A DNA stretch of 64,000 nt from Novosphingobium sp. G106 (GTDB taxonomy: Bacteria; Pseudomonadota; Alphaproteobacteria; Sphingomonadales; Sphingomonadaceae): the NCBI RefSeq assembly GCF_019075875.1, contig NZ_JAHOOZ010000001.1, positions 2,976,001 to 3,040,000 on the forward strand, in the 5' to 3' direction. The position numbers and the translations under genes were made by a program. How positions within the stretch are numbered: the first letter of the stretch is position 1; every line of letters starts with the position of its first letter. Below the pieces are notes generated by a model. The model made no database searches and was not told where the DNA came from. It saw nothing but the letters and a program-made list of their open reading frames with translations. This document shows positions 17,305 through 29,059 of the stretch, piece after piece.

Positions 17305-19755
17305 GTGACAACCGTGGGGGTAATCCATCACTGGCCTATTCGCTGGCTGCGCCCCGGTTTGCCGGGCGTCGCGCTGGCGCTTTCAGTACTTGGATCGGCA
17401 CTTGGAATGTCCTCGGCTCATGCGGCCGAGATCGGTTCCTATTGCTCGAACGGCAGGCAAGCAGGGGCAAACGGCGGCGGCGATGCCAGGCTGGATGCCG
17501 CTTCAGCCACCGCGGAACGCGATCTGCTTACCGGACAAGGGCAGACCGGAGCCGCCGATGCCGTCCTCACAACGCTCGGCAAGGTCGCGGCGGAGGAACC
17601 TGCGGCAAGCGCCGCTGCACTCTCGCGGTTCTGCCTCGCTGCCGGAGAAGCCGCGCGTTACGCCTCCCAGGGCAGCCCCGAGCAGGCCAAGCGGCTCTTC
17701 CTGCAATCCTACAGACTCAGCGGGGCGCAACGCGATGTCGGGGCAATCGCCGCCTACCGCCTGAGCCTGCTGAGTCTGAGCGGATCGAGCACAGGCGTGC
17801 GCGGCGCGGCGCGCGGTATGCGCGGCGCGGTGCGCGGTATGCGCCGCGGCCAAAGCGACACCTCGCAACCGTCCACCGGCGCCATCGTGCCGGCAGAAGG
17901 CTGCGCGGCGTTCGACGGCGACGATGCGAGCTCGATCACGGGCAGCAACCTGACGATCGCGGCGCTGCGTTGCGCCGCCGACAGCGCCGCAGCGGCGGGC
18001 GATCAGGCACTGGCCACCCGAGCACAGGTACGCCTATCGCGCGTTCTCCTCAGTCTCTCGCAGCGGCGCTCGGGCGACGAAGCAGAGCTGCGCGAAATGG
18101 CAGCCAATACCGCGCGAGAGGCACTGCAGGCCAGCGAGAGCATCGCGCTCCCCGGCAGCCGCCTCGGCCTGACGGCGGCGGCGTTCGAGGCTGCCCTCGA
18201 CGCGGGTGTTGAAGCGGCCGGGATCACCACCGAGCGCGACTGGTTGCTGGGCGCCTCCGCCGACAGCGAACCGATCCTGCGGGCGCGCGCCCTCGCCGCC
18301 GCGGCGCGCTTCGCCCTGGTCACCGGCCAGCGCGACGATGCCGCGGCCTTGCTGCGCCAGGCGATCCAGACCGAAGCCGCCGCGCCGCCGGTCGATATGC
18401 CGCGGCTGTACCTGCTGCTCGCCGAGGCCGAGCCCGCCCGGCGGGCTGCGCATATCCGCGCGGCGTTCCACGCGCTGGGCGCGGTGCGGCCGATCCTGCC
18501 GCGGTTCGATCCGATCACCGACGAGAGCAGCTTCACGACCCAGGTCCAACCCGTGTTCGAGGCCCTGGTCGAGCTGATGCTGCCCGACCAGGCCACCACA
18601 ATGGACGCCGCGACGATCAAGGCCGTGCAGGAAGTGGTCGAGGAGTACCGGCAGGCCGAGATCCAGAGCCTGCTGGGTCGCGACTGCGTACCGACCAGCC
18701 TGCCGCTCAAGGAAAGCGAACTGCGCAGCGGTGAGATCCTGCTCTACCCGCTGCTCCTGCCCGACCGGGTCGAGCTCATCTACGCGGTCGGCTCCGACGA
18801 TGGCACCGCGCGCTATGTGCGCCTGCCGCCCAACACCTCTGCAGACCGGCGCGAAGTGACCACCCTGACGGCGACCATGGTCCGCTCGATCGCCTACGAC
18901 GGCGACGACGCCTGGGAAGCCGCATCGCGCCGGCTCTACGACATCCTGATCGCGCCGATCGCCGCCAAGCTGAGCCCCGAGACCACGCTGGTGCTGATCC
19001 CCGGCCAGGAACTCGGCGCCCTGCCTTTCGCCGCGCTGCGCGACAAGGACGGGCGCTTCCTGATCGAGCGGACCCGGCTGGCCGTGGTGCCCGCGCTCGC
19101 CTATTCGCAGCCCGGCGCCGCCCACGGCAGGACCGAACCGACCGTGCTCGCGGCGGGTCTAGGCAAGGAGGTCGATCTGCCCGCCGGCAAGTTCCCGGCG
19201 CTCGCCGGCACGCTTTCGGAAGTGCGCGCGATCGCGCTCGAAGGCGTGCCTTCGGGCCACCGCAACATCGTGCTGGAGAACTTCGACCACGCCGCCCTGG
19301 TCAAGGCGCTCCAGGGCCGTCGCATCGACATCCTGCACCTCGCGACCCATGCCTCGTTCAACGGCGGCTCGGACCGCTCGTTCATCGTTTCCGACGGCGA
19401 CATCATCCCGATGGCGGAACTGCGCGGCATGATCGGGCGCAACGCGACGCGCGGCGACCTGCTCGACCTGCTGATCCTCAGCGCCTGCGAGACCGCGGTG
19501 GGCGACGACGAGCAGAGCCTCGGCCTCGCCGGCGCGGCGATCCAGGCAGGCGCCAAGAGCGCCATCGCCTCACTCTGGGAAGTCAACGACACCGGCACGG
19601 TCGAGCTGATGAAGGCTTTCTACGCCAACTACCGGCGCGGCGACGGCAAGAGCGCCGCGCTGCGCGACGCCCAACTCGCAATGATTGCGCGCGGGGGCGA
19701 CCTCGCCGATCCGATCGTCTGGGCGAGCTTTACCCTGCTCGGAGGCTGGCGATGA
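17305..19755 (+). CDS. Exported CHAT-domain (caspase-like) protein
   Basis: 816 residues from a GTG at 17305. The signal peptide (hydrophobic core about 20-34, cleavage after SAHAA) makes it periplasmic or exported. Residues about 50-450 are alpha-helical, Ala/Arg-rich, TPR-like without a crisp repeat, and contain an Arg/Gly duplication (RGAARGM/RGAVRGM). Residues about 520-815 are a CHAT domain, a clan CD peptidase fold: His682 in DILHLATHASF and Cys728 in LILSACETAVG form the expected dyad, followed by GAKSAIASLWEVND. It overlaps the next gene by ATGA and heads an operon with a two-partner secretion pair, so the natural inference is that it processes or controls the secreted TpsA. Peptidase activity is predicted, not shown. 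Confidence 0.88.
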   Translation: MTTVGVIHHWPIRWLRPGLPGVALALSVLGSALGMSSAHAAEIGSYCSNGRQAGANGGGDARLDAASATAERDLLTGQGQTGAADAVLTTLGKVAAEEPAASAAALSRFCLAAGEAARYASQGSPEQAKRLFLQSYRLSGAQRDVGAIAAYRLSLLSLSGSSTGVRGAARGMRGAVRGMRRGQSDTSQPSTGAIVPAEGCAAFDGDDASSITGSNLTIAALRCAADSAAAAGDQALATRAQVRLSRVLLSLSQRRSGDEAELREMAANTAREALQASESIALPGSRLGLTAAAFEAALDAGVEAAGITTERDWLLGASADSEPILRARALAAAARFALVTGQRDDAAALLRQAIQTEAAAPPVDMPRLYLLLAEAEPARRAAHIRAAFHALGAVRPILPRFDPITDESSFTTQVQPVFEALVELMLPDQATTMDAATIKAVQEVVEEYRQAEIQSLLGRDCVPTSLPLKESELRSGEILLYPLLLPDRVELIYAVGSDDGTARYVRLPPNTSADRREVTTLTATMVRSIAYDGDDAWEAASRRLYDILIAPIAAKLSPETTLVLIPGQELGALPFAALRDKDGRFLIERTRLAVVPALAYSQPGAAHGRTEPTVLAAGLGKEVDLPAGKFPALAGTLSEVRAIALEGVPSGHRNIVLENFDHAALVKALQGRRIDILHLATHASFNGGSDRSFIVSDGDIIPMAELRGMIGRNATRGDLLDLLILSACETAVGDDEQSLGLAGAAIQAGAKSAIASLWEVNDTGTVELMKAFYANYRRGDGKSAALRDAQLAMIARGGDLADPIVWASFTLLGGWR
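17799..17840 (+). repeat. Tandem 21-bp repeat within the CHAT gene
   Basis: Two adjacent 21-nt copies (17799-17819 and 17820-17840) differ at one base and encode RGAARGM and RGAVRGM. They add a strongly basic loop in the helical region of the CHAT protein. Copy number could vary between strains by slippage. Confidence 0.8.
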
Positions 19756-22700
19756 GGTTTCGTCCCGTCCTGCTGGCCACGGCAGCGCTGATCGCCACGC
19801 CAGCCATGGCCCAGACCGCGATCGTGCCCGACGCGCCCGGCTCGGGCTACGAGACCGGCACCACCACTTCGCGCGCCGGTGCGGTCACGACGATTGCCGG
19901 TGGCACCCAGACTGGTGGCAACCTGTTCCACTCGTTCAGCACTTTCACGCTCGACAGCGGCGAGACGGCGCGATGGACCGCGGGCAATCCCGCCTCGGTG
20001 ACTGCGGTGATCAACCGGGTCACGGGAGGATCGGTCTCGACGATCAAGGGCACGCTCAGCACCTCGGGCCTGCCCAACGCCAACTTCTTCTTCATCAACC
20101 CGGCCGGCATCGTACTCGGCGACGGCTTCCGCCTCGACGTCGCCGGCGCGGCCCATTTCTCGACCGCGCAGGAGCTGCGCTTCGCCGACGGCGCACGCTT
20201 CTCTGCCAGCACGGCCAGCGGCTCGAGCTTCACTGTCGCCAACCCGGCCAGCTTCGGATTCCTCGGCGGCCAGGGCAACATCACGCTCGCCGATCCGTCG
20301 CGAACGGTGATGCTGAACGGCACGCTGGGCCTGTCTGCGGCGAATCTGACGGCAACCGATTCGACCGTTATCGCCGGTGGCCTGCGCGCGGCCGCTGTCG
20401 GCACGGGTGCCACCGAGATCGCACTGGAAAATCCCCTGCCCGCCGGGTTGGCCGGCAATTTCACGGCAACGGATTCAACGCTGCGAACGGTCGCCAATTC
20501 CCAGATACGCACCTTCGACATCGCAGCCGACACCCTCTCGCTCCAGAATTCGAAGGTGCAGACCGACGCAGGCCCTACCGTTGCCGGGGCCGACATCGCG
20601 CTGACCGCGCGCCAAATCGACGTGCTTGCCGGCAGCCAGGTCCTGGCGATAACCAACACTGCAAGCCGGACCGGCGACGTCCGCATCGCGGCGAATGACA
20701 TCCGCCTCGACGCCGGCGAAATCCGCACGCGGTCGAACGCTGGTGCAGCGGGCGATGTCGGCGCGGTGACGATCGACGCCGCCACGCTGTCGCTCGCCAA
20801 CAATTCCTTCATCACCGCGACGACATTTTCGAGCGGCCGGGCCGGCGCGATCATGATCGACGCCGATGCGCTGACGCTGGAAACCAATTCGACCGTTGCC
20901 TCGGGCTCGAACGATGACGGCGACGCCGGGCTCGTGCAGATCCGCTCGGACAGCATCACGCTTTCGGGCATGTCGACGATCAACGGCAGCGCCCGCGGCG
21001 CCGGGCACGCCGGCGCACTGATGATCGATGCCGGGCTGATCGACGTCTCCGACGGATCGTCGATCAAGTCGGAAGCGAACGGAACGGGCGACGGTGGCAA
21101 CATCGTCATCAACGCGGACCGACTGCACCTGTCGTCGAGCGGCGCGGTCAATACCAACTCCTCAGGCACCGGCCATGCCGGCCTCATCGCGATCAATGCG
21201 GGCACGGTCGATATCGAGCACAGTGGCTTCATCACCTCAGGCGCACTGGGTGACGGTGCCGCCGGCAACATTACCGTCACCGCCGACCGCCTGAACCTGC
21301 GCGATGGCGGCGCGATCACTTCCTCCACCGAGGGCGCAGGCAACGCCGGCGACGTGGTGCTGAACCTCGGCATGCTCCACAATGTCGGCGGCCTGATCTC
21401 GACTTCCGCACTCTTCGGCTCGACCGGCATGGGCGGCCGCGTCCAGCTGACCGCGAACGAGGCCTTCCTCGGCGTCGGCGCCCGGATCGTCTCGGAGACC
21501 GAGGGGCCGGGTCGCGCGGGCGCGATCGAAATGACGATCGCGGGCGCGCTGACAATGGCCCATGGTGGCTTTGTCTCGACAGGCTCGTTCGACAGCGGCC
21601 ACAGCGGCGACATCTCGATCCGCGCCGGCTCGCTGACCCTGTCGGACGGCGCACGGATCGTCTCCGAAGCCCTCGACGCTGGCGACGCCGGACGAATCGG
21701 CGTCGAGGTCGCCGGCCTGGTATCGATGGATGGCGATGCGGTGATCAGCTCAAGCAGCCTGACCGCCAGCACGGGCAATGCCGGCGGCATCAAAATCGAG
21801 GCCCAGGCGCTGTCGATAACCAATCGCTCCAATCTGGCTTCGGTATCACAAGGATCGGGCAATGGCGGCGGCGTGACGGTCAGTGCCGACACCGTCTCGC
21901 TCGATAGCGAAAGCGCGATCAGCAGCGACAGCGAGGGCGGCGAGGCCGGTGGCATCGGCATCACCGCGTCCACGCTGACTCTGAACGGCCTCGCATTCAT
22001 CAGTTCGGAGGCGCTCGGCAACGGTGCCGGCGGCGTGGTCAACATTGCCGCGAAGACCGTCAGTCTCTCGCAGGGCGGCGGGATCAGCACCGACACCTTT
22101 GGCGACAGTGCCGGCGGCCGGATCGACCTGGCCGCTGACAGCCTTTCGCTGGATACCGACGGCCTCATAGCCTCGCGCACCTATGGCGCGGGCAACGGCG
22201 GCGGCATTTTCGTCAAGGCCGGCAAGGTGGCAATAGGCCAGGGCGCGATCACCGCCAGCAGTGTGCCGGGATCGTCGGGAGACGCCGGCCTGGTAAGCGT
22301 GACGGCAGGCGACATCGCGATCGGACCGGGCGGCCTGCTTTCCTCCGAAGCCAGCGGCACGGGCAATGCCGGCAGCATCGACATCGCCGCGACCAATCTG
22401 CGAATCAACGGCGGCCGCATTCTCGGGACCACCGATCCCGACGCCGGCGACGCTGGCGACATCCGGATCAGGACGGGCCTGCTGTCGGTCACGGGCGGCG
22501 GCACGATCAACACCTCGCTCCAATCGCGAGGCCTGCCCGGCTCGATCGGTATCACCGCCGACGACGTGATCCTCGATCGCGGCACGATCAGCGCCGATCT
22601 CGGCGCCTTCGCCCTGCCCTCGACCGCACTGCTCGGCATCACCGCGAAGAGCATCACGCTCCGGCCCCGCTCCGCGATCACCGCCGTGTCGCGCAGTGCT

Positions 22701-23384
22701 TTCGGTGTCGGATCGATCAACCTCAATTCCGATTCGCTCGAGCTCACCGGCCCCGACACGCAGATCTCGACCTCGAACGCCTATGACGCCGGCGGCGCTC
22801 CTGCCTCGCCGGGAGCCGGCGCCGCGGGCTCGATCCACATCGCGGCCAACGACATCGCGATCCGCGAAGGCGCGGCCATATCGAGCAATTCGGTCTCGGG
22901 CCCGGCGGGCAACATCGACTTCGCCATGCCGGTCGGCACCGGCCTGCTGCGGCTGGAGGGCGTGTCAGCGCCAGGCGTCATCACCACCTCGTCCGGTCCC
23001 GGCACCGGCGGCGTGATCACGATCCGCAACCCGCTGGCAGTGATCACCAACGGCGGAACGATCCTCGCCCAGGGTCAGCAGGGCGGCGCTTTCGTCGTCA
23101 TTGCCTCGCGCTATTTCATCCGCTCGGCCGACCGGCTGAACATCATCCGGGTCGACGGATCGATCAATATCGACGCCAACCTCTACGACGTCAGCGCCGG
23201 CCTCAGCAATCCGGGGCTCGCCTTCCTCGATTCGTCGAAAGTGCTCAGCGGCCAATGCGCCGCCGCGCGCGTGAGCGGCGAAACCAGCGAGATCAGCGCC
23301 AAGTCCTATGGCCCCTACGTTCCGGCGGGCCTGCCCGAGATCAAGGACCTGACCGCCATTTCCGGCAAGACGACCCCGTGCTGA
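19752..23384 (+). CDS. TpsA: filamentous-haemagglutinin-type exoprotein of a two-partner secretion system
   Basis: 1210 residues. Sec signal (MRFRPVLLATAALIA, ending PAMAQ), then a TPS secretion domain (about 22-170) with GGNLFHSFSTFTLDSGE and the conserved NPAGIVLGDGF region, which recruits the TpsB pore. The rest is a long beta-helix of about 20 imperfect repeats of 35-45 residues (pattern GNGGGVTVSADTVSLDSES). The C-terminus has two cysteines (GQCAAARVSG and a final TTPC). Probably a surface or secreted adhesin. The start ATG overlaps the CHAT stop; the end overlaps tpsB by 7 nt. No toxin domain such as a CDI C-terminus is seen. Confidence 0.9.
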   Translation: MRFRPVLLATAALIATPAMAQTAIVPDAPGSGYETGTTTSRAGAVTTIAGGTQTGGNLFHSFSTFTLDSGETARWTAGNPASVTAVINRVTGGSVSTIKGTLSTSGLPNANFFFINPAGIVLGDGFRLDVAGAAHFSTAQELRFADGARFSASTASGSSFTVANPASFGFLGGQGNITLADPSRTVMLNGTLGLSAANLTATDSTVIAGGLRAAAVGTGATEIALENPLPAGLAGNFTATDSTLRTVANSQIRTFDIAADTLSLQNSKVQTDAGPTVAGADIALTARQIDVLAGSQVLAITNTASRTGDVRIAANDIRLDAGEIRTRSNAGAAGDVGAVTIDAATLSLANNSFITATTFSSGRAGAIMIDADALTLETNSTVASGSNDDGDAGLVQIRSDSITLSGMSTINGSARGAGHAGALMIDAGLIDVSDGSSIKSEANGTGDGGNIVINADRLHLSSSGAVNTNSSGTGHAGLIAINAGTVDIEHSGFITSGALGDGAAGNITVTADRLNLRDGGAITSSTEGAGNAGDVVLNLGMLHNVGGLISTSALFGSTGMGGRVQLTANEAFLGVGARIVSETEGPGRAGAIEMTIAGALTMAHGGFVSTGSFDSGHSGDISIRAGSLTLSDGARIVSEALDAGDAGRIGVEVAGLVSMDGDAVISSSSLTASTGNAGGIKIEAQALSITNRSNLASVSQGSGNGGGVTVSADTVSLDSESAISSDSEGGEAGGIGITASTLTLNGLAFISSEALGNGAGGVVNIAAKTVSLSQGGGISTDTFGDSAGGRIDLAADSLSLDTDGLIASRTYGAGNGGGIFVKAGKVAIGQGAITASSVPGSSGDAGLVSVTAGDIAIGPGGLLSSEASGTGNAGSIDIAATNLRINGGRILGTTDPDAGDAGDIRIRTGLLSVTGGGTINTSLQSRGLPGSIGITADDVILDRGTISADLGAFALPSTALLGITAKSITLRPRSAITAVSRSAFGVGSINLNSDSLELTGPDTQISTSNAYDAGGAPASPGAGAAGSIHIAANDIAIREGAAISSNSVSGPAGNIDFAMPVGTGLLRLEGVSAPGVITTSSGPGTGGVITIRNPLAVITNGGTILAQGQQGGAFVVIASRYFIRSADRLNIIRVDGSINIDANLYDVSAGLSNPGLAFLDSSKVLSGQCAAARVSGETSEISAKSYGPYVPAGLPEIKDLTAISGKTTPC

Positions 23385-25262
23385 AGCGCTGGACCTGGCC
23401 CGTTCTGGCGGCGGCGCTGGCGCCAGCTTGCGCGCAGGCCGAGGAGGCACAGGCACAATCGGACCCGAGCCGGAACAGCGTTCACGAGCCGCTGCCGCTG
23501 CCTGCCTATCCCAACCCAAGTCCCATCGAGGCCCCACCAACAGCGGGAACGCCGGCCGCGCTCCCGAGTCCCGCCTTCGGCCTCGTCGCCCTAGACCAGG
23601 TTGATATCGCCGCCGATCCCGCCAGCAGCCCTCCGCTCGCAAGACCTCTGTGGCAACCGGCGGAGGCCACCGACGACGGACTGGCGCTCCGACACGAGCG
23701 AGGCCAGCCGCTCGACGCCGACTGGGTGAAATCGCAGTTCGCCGCCAACGGCCAGCTCGGTCATGCCGTGCCTTTCGACCGCATCTGGGCAATGATCCAG
23801 TTGATCAACCTGGCCTATGCGCAGAACGGCTATATCAATTCGGGTCTCGTCCTGGCAGAGCCGATCCAGCCGGGCAGCCACGCCCTGTCGCTGCGGCTGG
23901 TCTACGGCCGACTGGGCAAGGAAGGCGATCCCGCGTCAAACCTGCGCATCGCCTGGACGCCTTCGCGCCAGGGCCTGAGCAACGGCTTTATCGCTGACCG
24001 CATGCCGTCGGCCCGTGCCCGGCCGATAAACATCGGCGATCTGGAACGCGATTTCCGACTGCTGGCCGACAATTCCTTCATCCGCACGATCCGCACCAAT
24101 CTCGTGCCCGGCACGCAGCCCGGCGAGGCGGCGCTCGACATCGCGGTTACCCCGCAGCCGCGCGAGGACCTCTACGTGACCTACGGCAACAGCCGCTCGC
24201 CGAGCGTCGGCGGCGAGCGCGTGGCCGTCGGCGGGTCGCTACGCAGCCTGGCTGTAGCGGGCGACACGCTCGCGCTCGAATATGGCCGCACCAGCGGGCT
24301 CGACGACGTAACCGGCTCCTACGAGGTGCCGTTCTTCTCGCCCGACCTGACGCTGCGCCTGCGCGGCGCCTACAACCGCGCGGCCGTGGTCGACACACCG
24401 CTGCTACCGCTCGATATCCGCTCGCGCGAGTGGTACGCCGAGGGGAGCATCGACCGAAAGCTGATCAACAGGCCGCTGCTGCCGGGCGCAGAGCCGGGCA
24501 AGTGGGCGGCGGCGCAGGACCTAGCCATCGGCCTGACCGGCGTGCACCGCCAGACGCGCAGCTTCCTGCTGGGCCAGCCGTTCTCCTTCACGCCCGGCTC
24601 GCAGGCGGGGCGGACCGAATATACCGCCGCGCGGATCACGGCGAACTATTCACGGCGCACCCCCGAGACCGTGCTGGCTGTCTCGGCCAGCGGCAGCCTA
24701 GGCCTTGGCGGGACCCAGTCCGACGTGCCAGGCCAGCCCGACGCGGACAGGCATTTCACAGCGGCCTTCGTCCAGGCGAACTATGCGCGGCGGCTCAACA
24801 GGCAGCAGCTCGAGCTGCGCCTGCGGCTGGCGGGGCAAGTGGCCGGCGGCACGCTCTATTCGGCCGAGCGGCTGTCGGTCGGCGGCTACGATACGGTGCG
24901 CGGCTACCGCGAGAACGTGTTGTTCGCCGACGAAGCGCTGCTCGGATCGGCCGAACTCGCCCTGCCCGTCCGTTTCGCCGGACGATCGGCCAGCGAGGCG
25001 CAGGGGCGGCTCGCCACGGTCGTGGTCTCGGCCTTCGCCGACGGCGCCGTGCTCCACAACCGGGGGGACGAGCCAGCCCGTGCCCGCGCATATCGCGAGC
25101 GTTGGAGTCATGCTCGACTGGAACCCTGCCGACTGGCTGCGAGCGACCGGCGTCTTCGGGCAGGCGCTCAACACGGTTCCACCGCCGGGCGACCGCGATA
25201 TCCAGGATCGCGGTTTCGCCTTCCGGCTGGTCTTCCGCCCGCTCGCGCTGCTGCGGCGCTAG
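23378..25262 (+). pseudogene. TpsB: FhaC/ShlB-family outer-membrane transporter, frameshifted near the end
   Basis: The GTG at 23378 overlaps the tpsA stop and gives a signal peptide (VLKRWTWPVLAAALAPACAQA). A Pro-rich linker, a POTRA region (about 110-210, ending GEAALDIAVTPQPREDLYV) and a 16-strand barrel follow, with the family signature SVGGYDTVRGYREN (VRGY on loop 6). The frame breaks in a G run at 25062-25067: six G are present where five continue the barrel (HNRGTSQPVPAHI ... FAFRLVFRPLALLRR, stop 25260-25262). Removing one G gives 627 residues. As written, translation runs on into an unrelated frame to 25387. The last three or so barrel strands are affected, which would normally abolish secretion. 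Confidence 0.85.
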
Positions 25263-25263
25263 C

Positions 25264-27006
<1,743 letters not shown>

Positions 27007-27099
27007 TGCAGAATTCCCCGATTTCGCAGTCTGGCGCTTCGCATCCCGATGCAGAGTCGGGAGCTTAAAGGTGGGCGCTTAAACAAGGCTTAAACCGGC

Positions 27100-27960
27100 T
27101 CAGCCCGCGGCCGTACGGCGGACATCGGCATGGGCCGCATGACGATAGAGGCTGGGCACGCCCCGGTCGGGCGCGATGAGGTCGGTCTGGCCGATCGTCG
27201 TCTCGCCGGCGCCCAGGATCATGCAGCCATCGGTCGCCAGCGCCGTGCCCAGCCGCTCGAAAGCGCGGGCGCGGGTGGCGTCGTCGAAATAGAGCAGGAC
27301 GTTGCGGCACAGGATCAGATCGAAGGTTGTCGATGCGGAGACCGAAGGCGGCAACGGGTCGAGGATGTTGTGCAGTTCGAACCGCACCATCTGGCGCAGC
27401 CGGTCCTGCGCGCGCCAGCCCTGCGGGGTCTCGTCGAAGAACTGGACCATCTGCCCCACGGCGAGGCCGCGCTGGATCTGGAACGGCGTGTAGCAGGCGC
27501 TGCGCGCGGCATCGACCATCGACTGCGAGACGTCGGTGCCGAGGATGCGGATCGTCCAGCCATGCCAGCGCGCTTCGCGCTCGGCGAAAAGCATGGCCAG
27601 CGACAATGCCTCCTGGCCGGTCGAGCAGCCCACCGACCAGATCGACAGCTGCCGCGTGGAGGCACGTCGCTCGGCGAGATCGGGGATCACCTTGTTCGCC
27701 AGCAAATCGAACACCGCCCGGTCGCGGAAGAAATAGGTCTCGTTGTTGAGCAGCGCTTCGACCACCTCGCGTGCGAGCGGAGAGTGGCGCGAAAGCCCCA
27801 GCTTGGCGACCAGGTGATCGAGGCTGGCGATGCCGTGCTCGCGAAACAGCCCGGACAGCGCCGTGCCGATGCGCCAGCCGCGCGCGGCCGGGAAGTCTTG
27901 GCCGGTCTGCGACTTGAGCAGGTCGGCCAGGCAGCGTTGGGCGGCGTCGCTCACCTGCAT
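27100..27960 (-). CDS. cheR: Chemotaxis protein methyltransferase CheR
   Basis: 286 residues from the ATG at 27960, which overlaps the cheB stop by 10 nt. The N-terminal helical CheR domain (about 10-75) and the SAM-binding methyltransferase domain (VEALLNNETYFFRD, IWSVGCSTGQEALSLAML, and DLILCRNVLLYFD) are complete. It methylates receptor glutamates, the adaptation reaction opposed by CheB. The upstream longer frame is not protein-like, hence the chosen start. Confidence 0.93.
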   Translation of the reverse strand: MQVSDAAQRCLADLLKSQTGQDFPAARGWRIGTALSGLFREHGIASLDHLVAKLGLSRHSPLAREVVEALLNNETYFFRDRAVFDLLANKVIPDLAERRASTRQLSIWSVGCSTGQEALSLAMLFAEREARWHGWTIRILGTDVSQSMVDAARSACYTPFQIQRGLAVGQMVQFFDETPQGWRAQDRLRQMVRFELHNILDPLPPSVSASTTFDLILCRNVLLYFDDATRARAFERLGTALATDGCMILGAGETTIGQTDLIAPDRGVPSLYRHAAHADVRRTAAG

Positions 27961-29049
27961 GCGGCAAGCCCCAAGCGGCTGCCGATGAGCTCGGCCAGTT
28001 CGTGCGGCGGAAGCACGGCAGAGGCAAGGCCGGCTTCGACCACGGCGCGGGGCATGCCCCAGACCGCGCAACTCGCTTCGTCCTGCGCGAGGATCGAGCC
28101 GCCCGCGGCGACCAAGCGAGCCGCCCCCAGCGCGCCGTCGCGGCCCATGCCGGTCAGCACCACGCCGAGCGCCCCCTCGCCGATCTCTTCGGCCAGCGAA
28201 GCGAACATGGGATCGACCGAAGGCAGGCAGCCGCTAGCCACCGGGCTGCGGTCGAGGCGGACGACAAGGCGCCCCGCCTGCTTGCAGACGGTCAGATGGG
28301 CATCGCCAGGGGCGATCAGGATCCGGTCGGGCTCCACCGGCGTGCCTTCTTCGGCGAGCACGGTCTCGTAGCCCGAAGCGGCGGTCAGCTGCCGGGCGAA
28401 ATGCGGCATGAACGCGGCCGGCAGATGCTGTGTCAGCAGGACGGGAATCCCCAGCCGCCGTGGCAGGCCTCCGAACAGGTTTGCCAGGGCATGAACCCCC
28501 TCCGGTCGAGGCACCGATCGCCAGAATGGTGGGTGGCGTCCGCGGCAGGCCACGGGCGGCAAGCGTAGGCTTGGCGACGACGCGGACCACCTTCGGCGCA
28601 TCGACCGCAACCCCTCCGAGGTCGCGGATCTTGCCGAGCAGGACTTCGCGATAGACGCCGTGGAAGCCGCGCCCTTGCGGCTTCGGCAGGGTATCGGTAG
28701 CGCCGAGCGAAAGGGCCGCCAGCGTATGCTCGGCCCCGGCGAGCGTCAGCGCGGAGACCACCAGGATGCGCGCGCCCCGCGCCCTTTCGATCAGCTTCGG
28801 GAGAGCTTCGAGGCCACCCATTCCCGGCATGTCGAGATCGAGCAGGATCACGTCCACCCGCTCGCCGCGCAGCACTTCGAGCGCGTTCTCGGCAGTGCTG
28901 ACCGTGGCGACGACTTCCAGATCGTCGGCCGCCTCGACCATGCGCCGGAGCGCCGTGCGCGCCACCAGCGAATCGTCGATGATCATCAGCCGGACGGCTC
29001 TGGGAAACCGCGGCGCCGACGATTTTTCTTTTTTGGGCGACCTTATCAT
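27951..29049 (-). pseudogene. cheB: CheB methylesterase/response regulator, frameshifted at the catalytic linker
   Basis: The receiver (MIIDDSLVART; phospho-acceptor D71 in VILLDLDMPGMGG) and the methylesterase domain (Ser in AIGASTGG, His in LTQHLPAAFMPHF, Asp in TGMGRDGALGA) are both intact but in different frames. The break is at a C run on the plus strand, 28496-28500: the coding strand has GGAGGGGGTTCAT, and one G fewer gives STGG-VHALANLFGG. Corrected length 365 residues. The ATG at 29049 is 10 nt after the cheY stop. If real, the cell would lack receptor demethylation from this operon; a miscalled homopolymer is the alternative. Confidence 0.88.
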
Positions 29050-29059
29050 TGAGCAGCGT

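Noticed and set aside
19847..22180. 777-residue minus-strand frame within tpsA
   Set aside because: Long only because of high GC and repeat periodicity; low-complexity Ser/Pro/Ala composition and no family resemblance, whereas tpsA is clear.
20700..23000. Regular repeats in tpsA that might suggest a CRISPR array or DNA repeat
   Set aside because: The periodicity is at the protein level (beta-helix rungs) with diverged DNA; no identical repeats with unique spacers.
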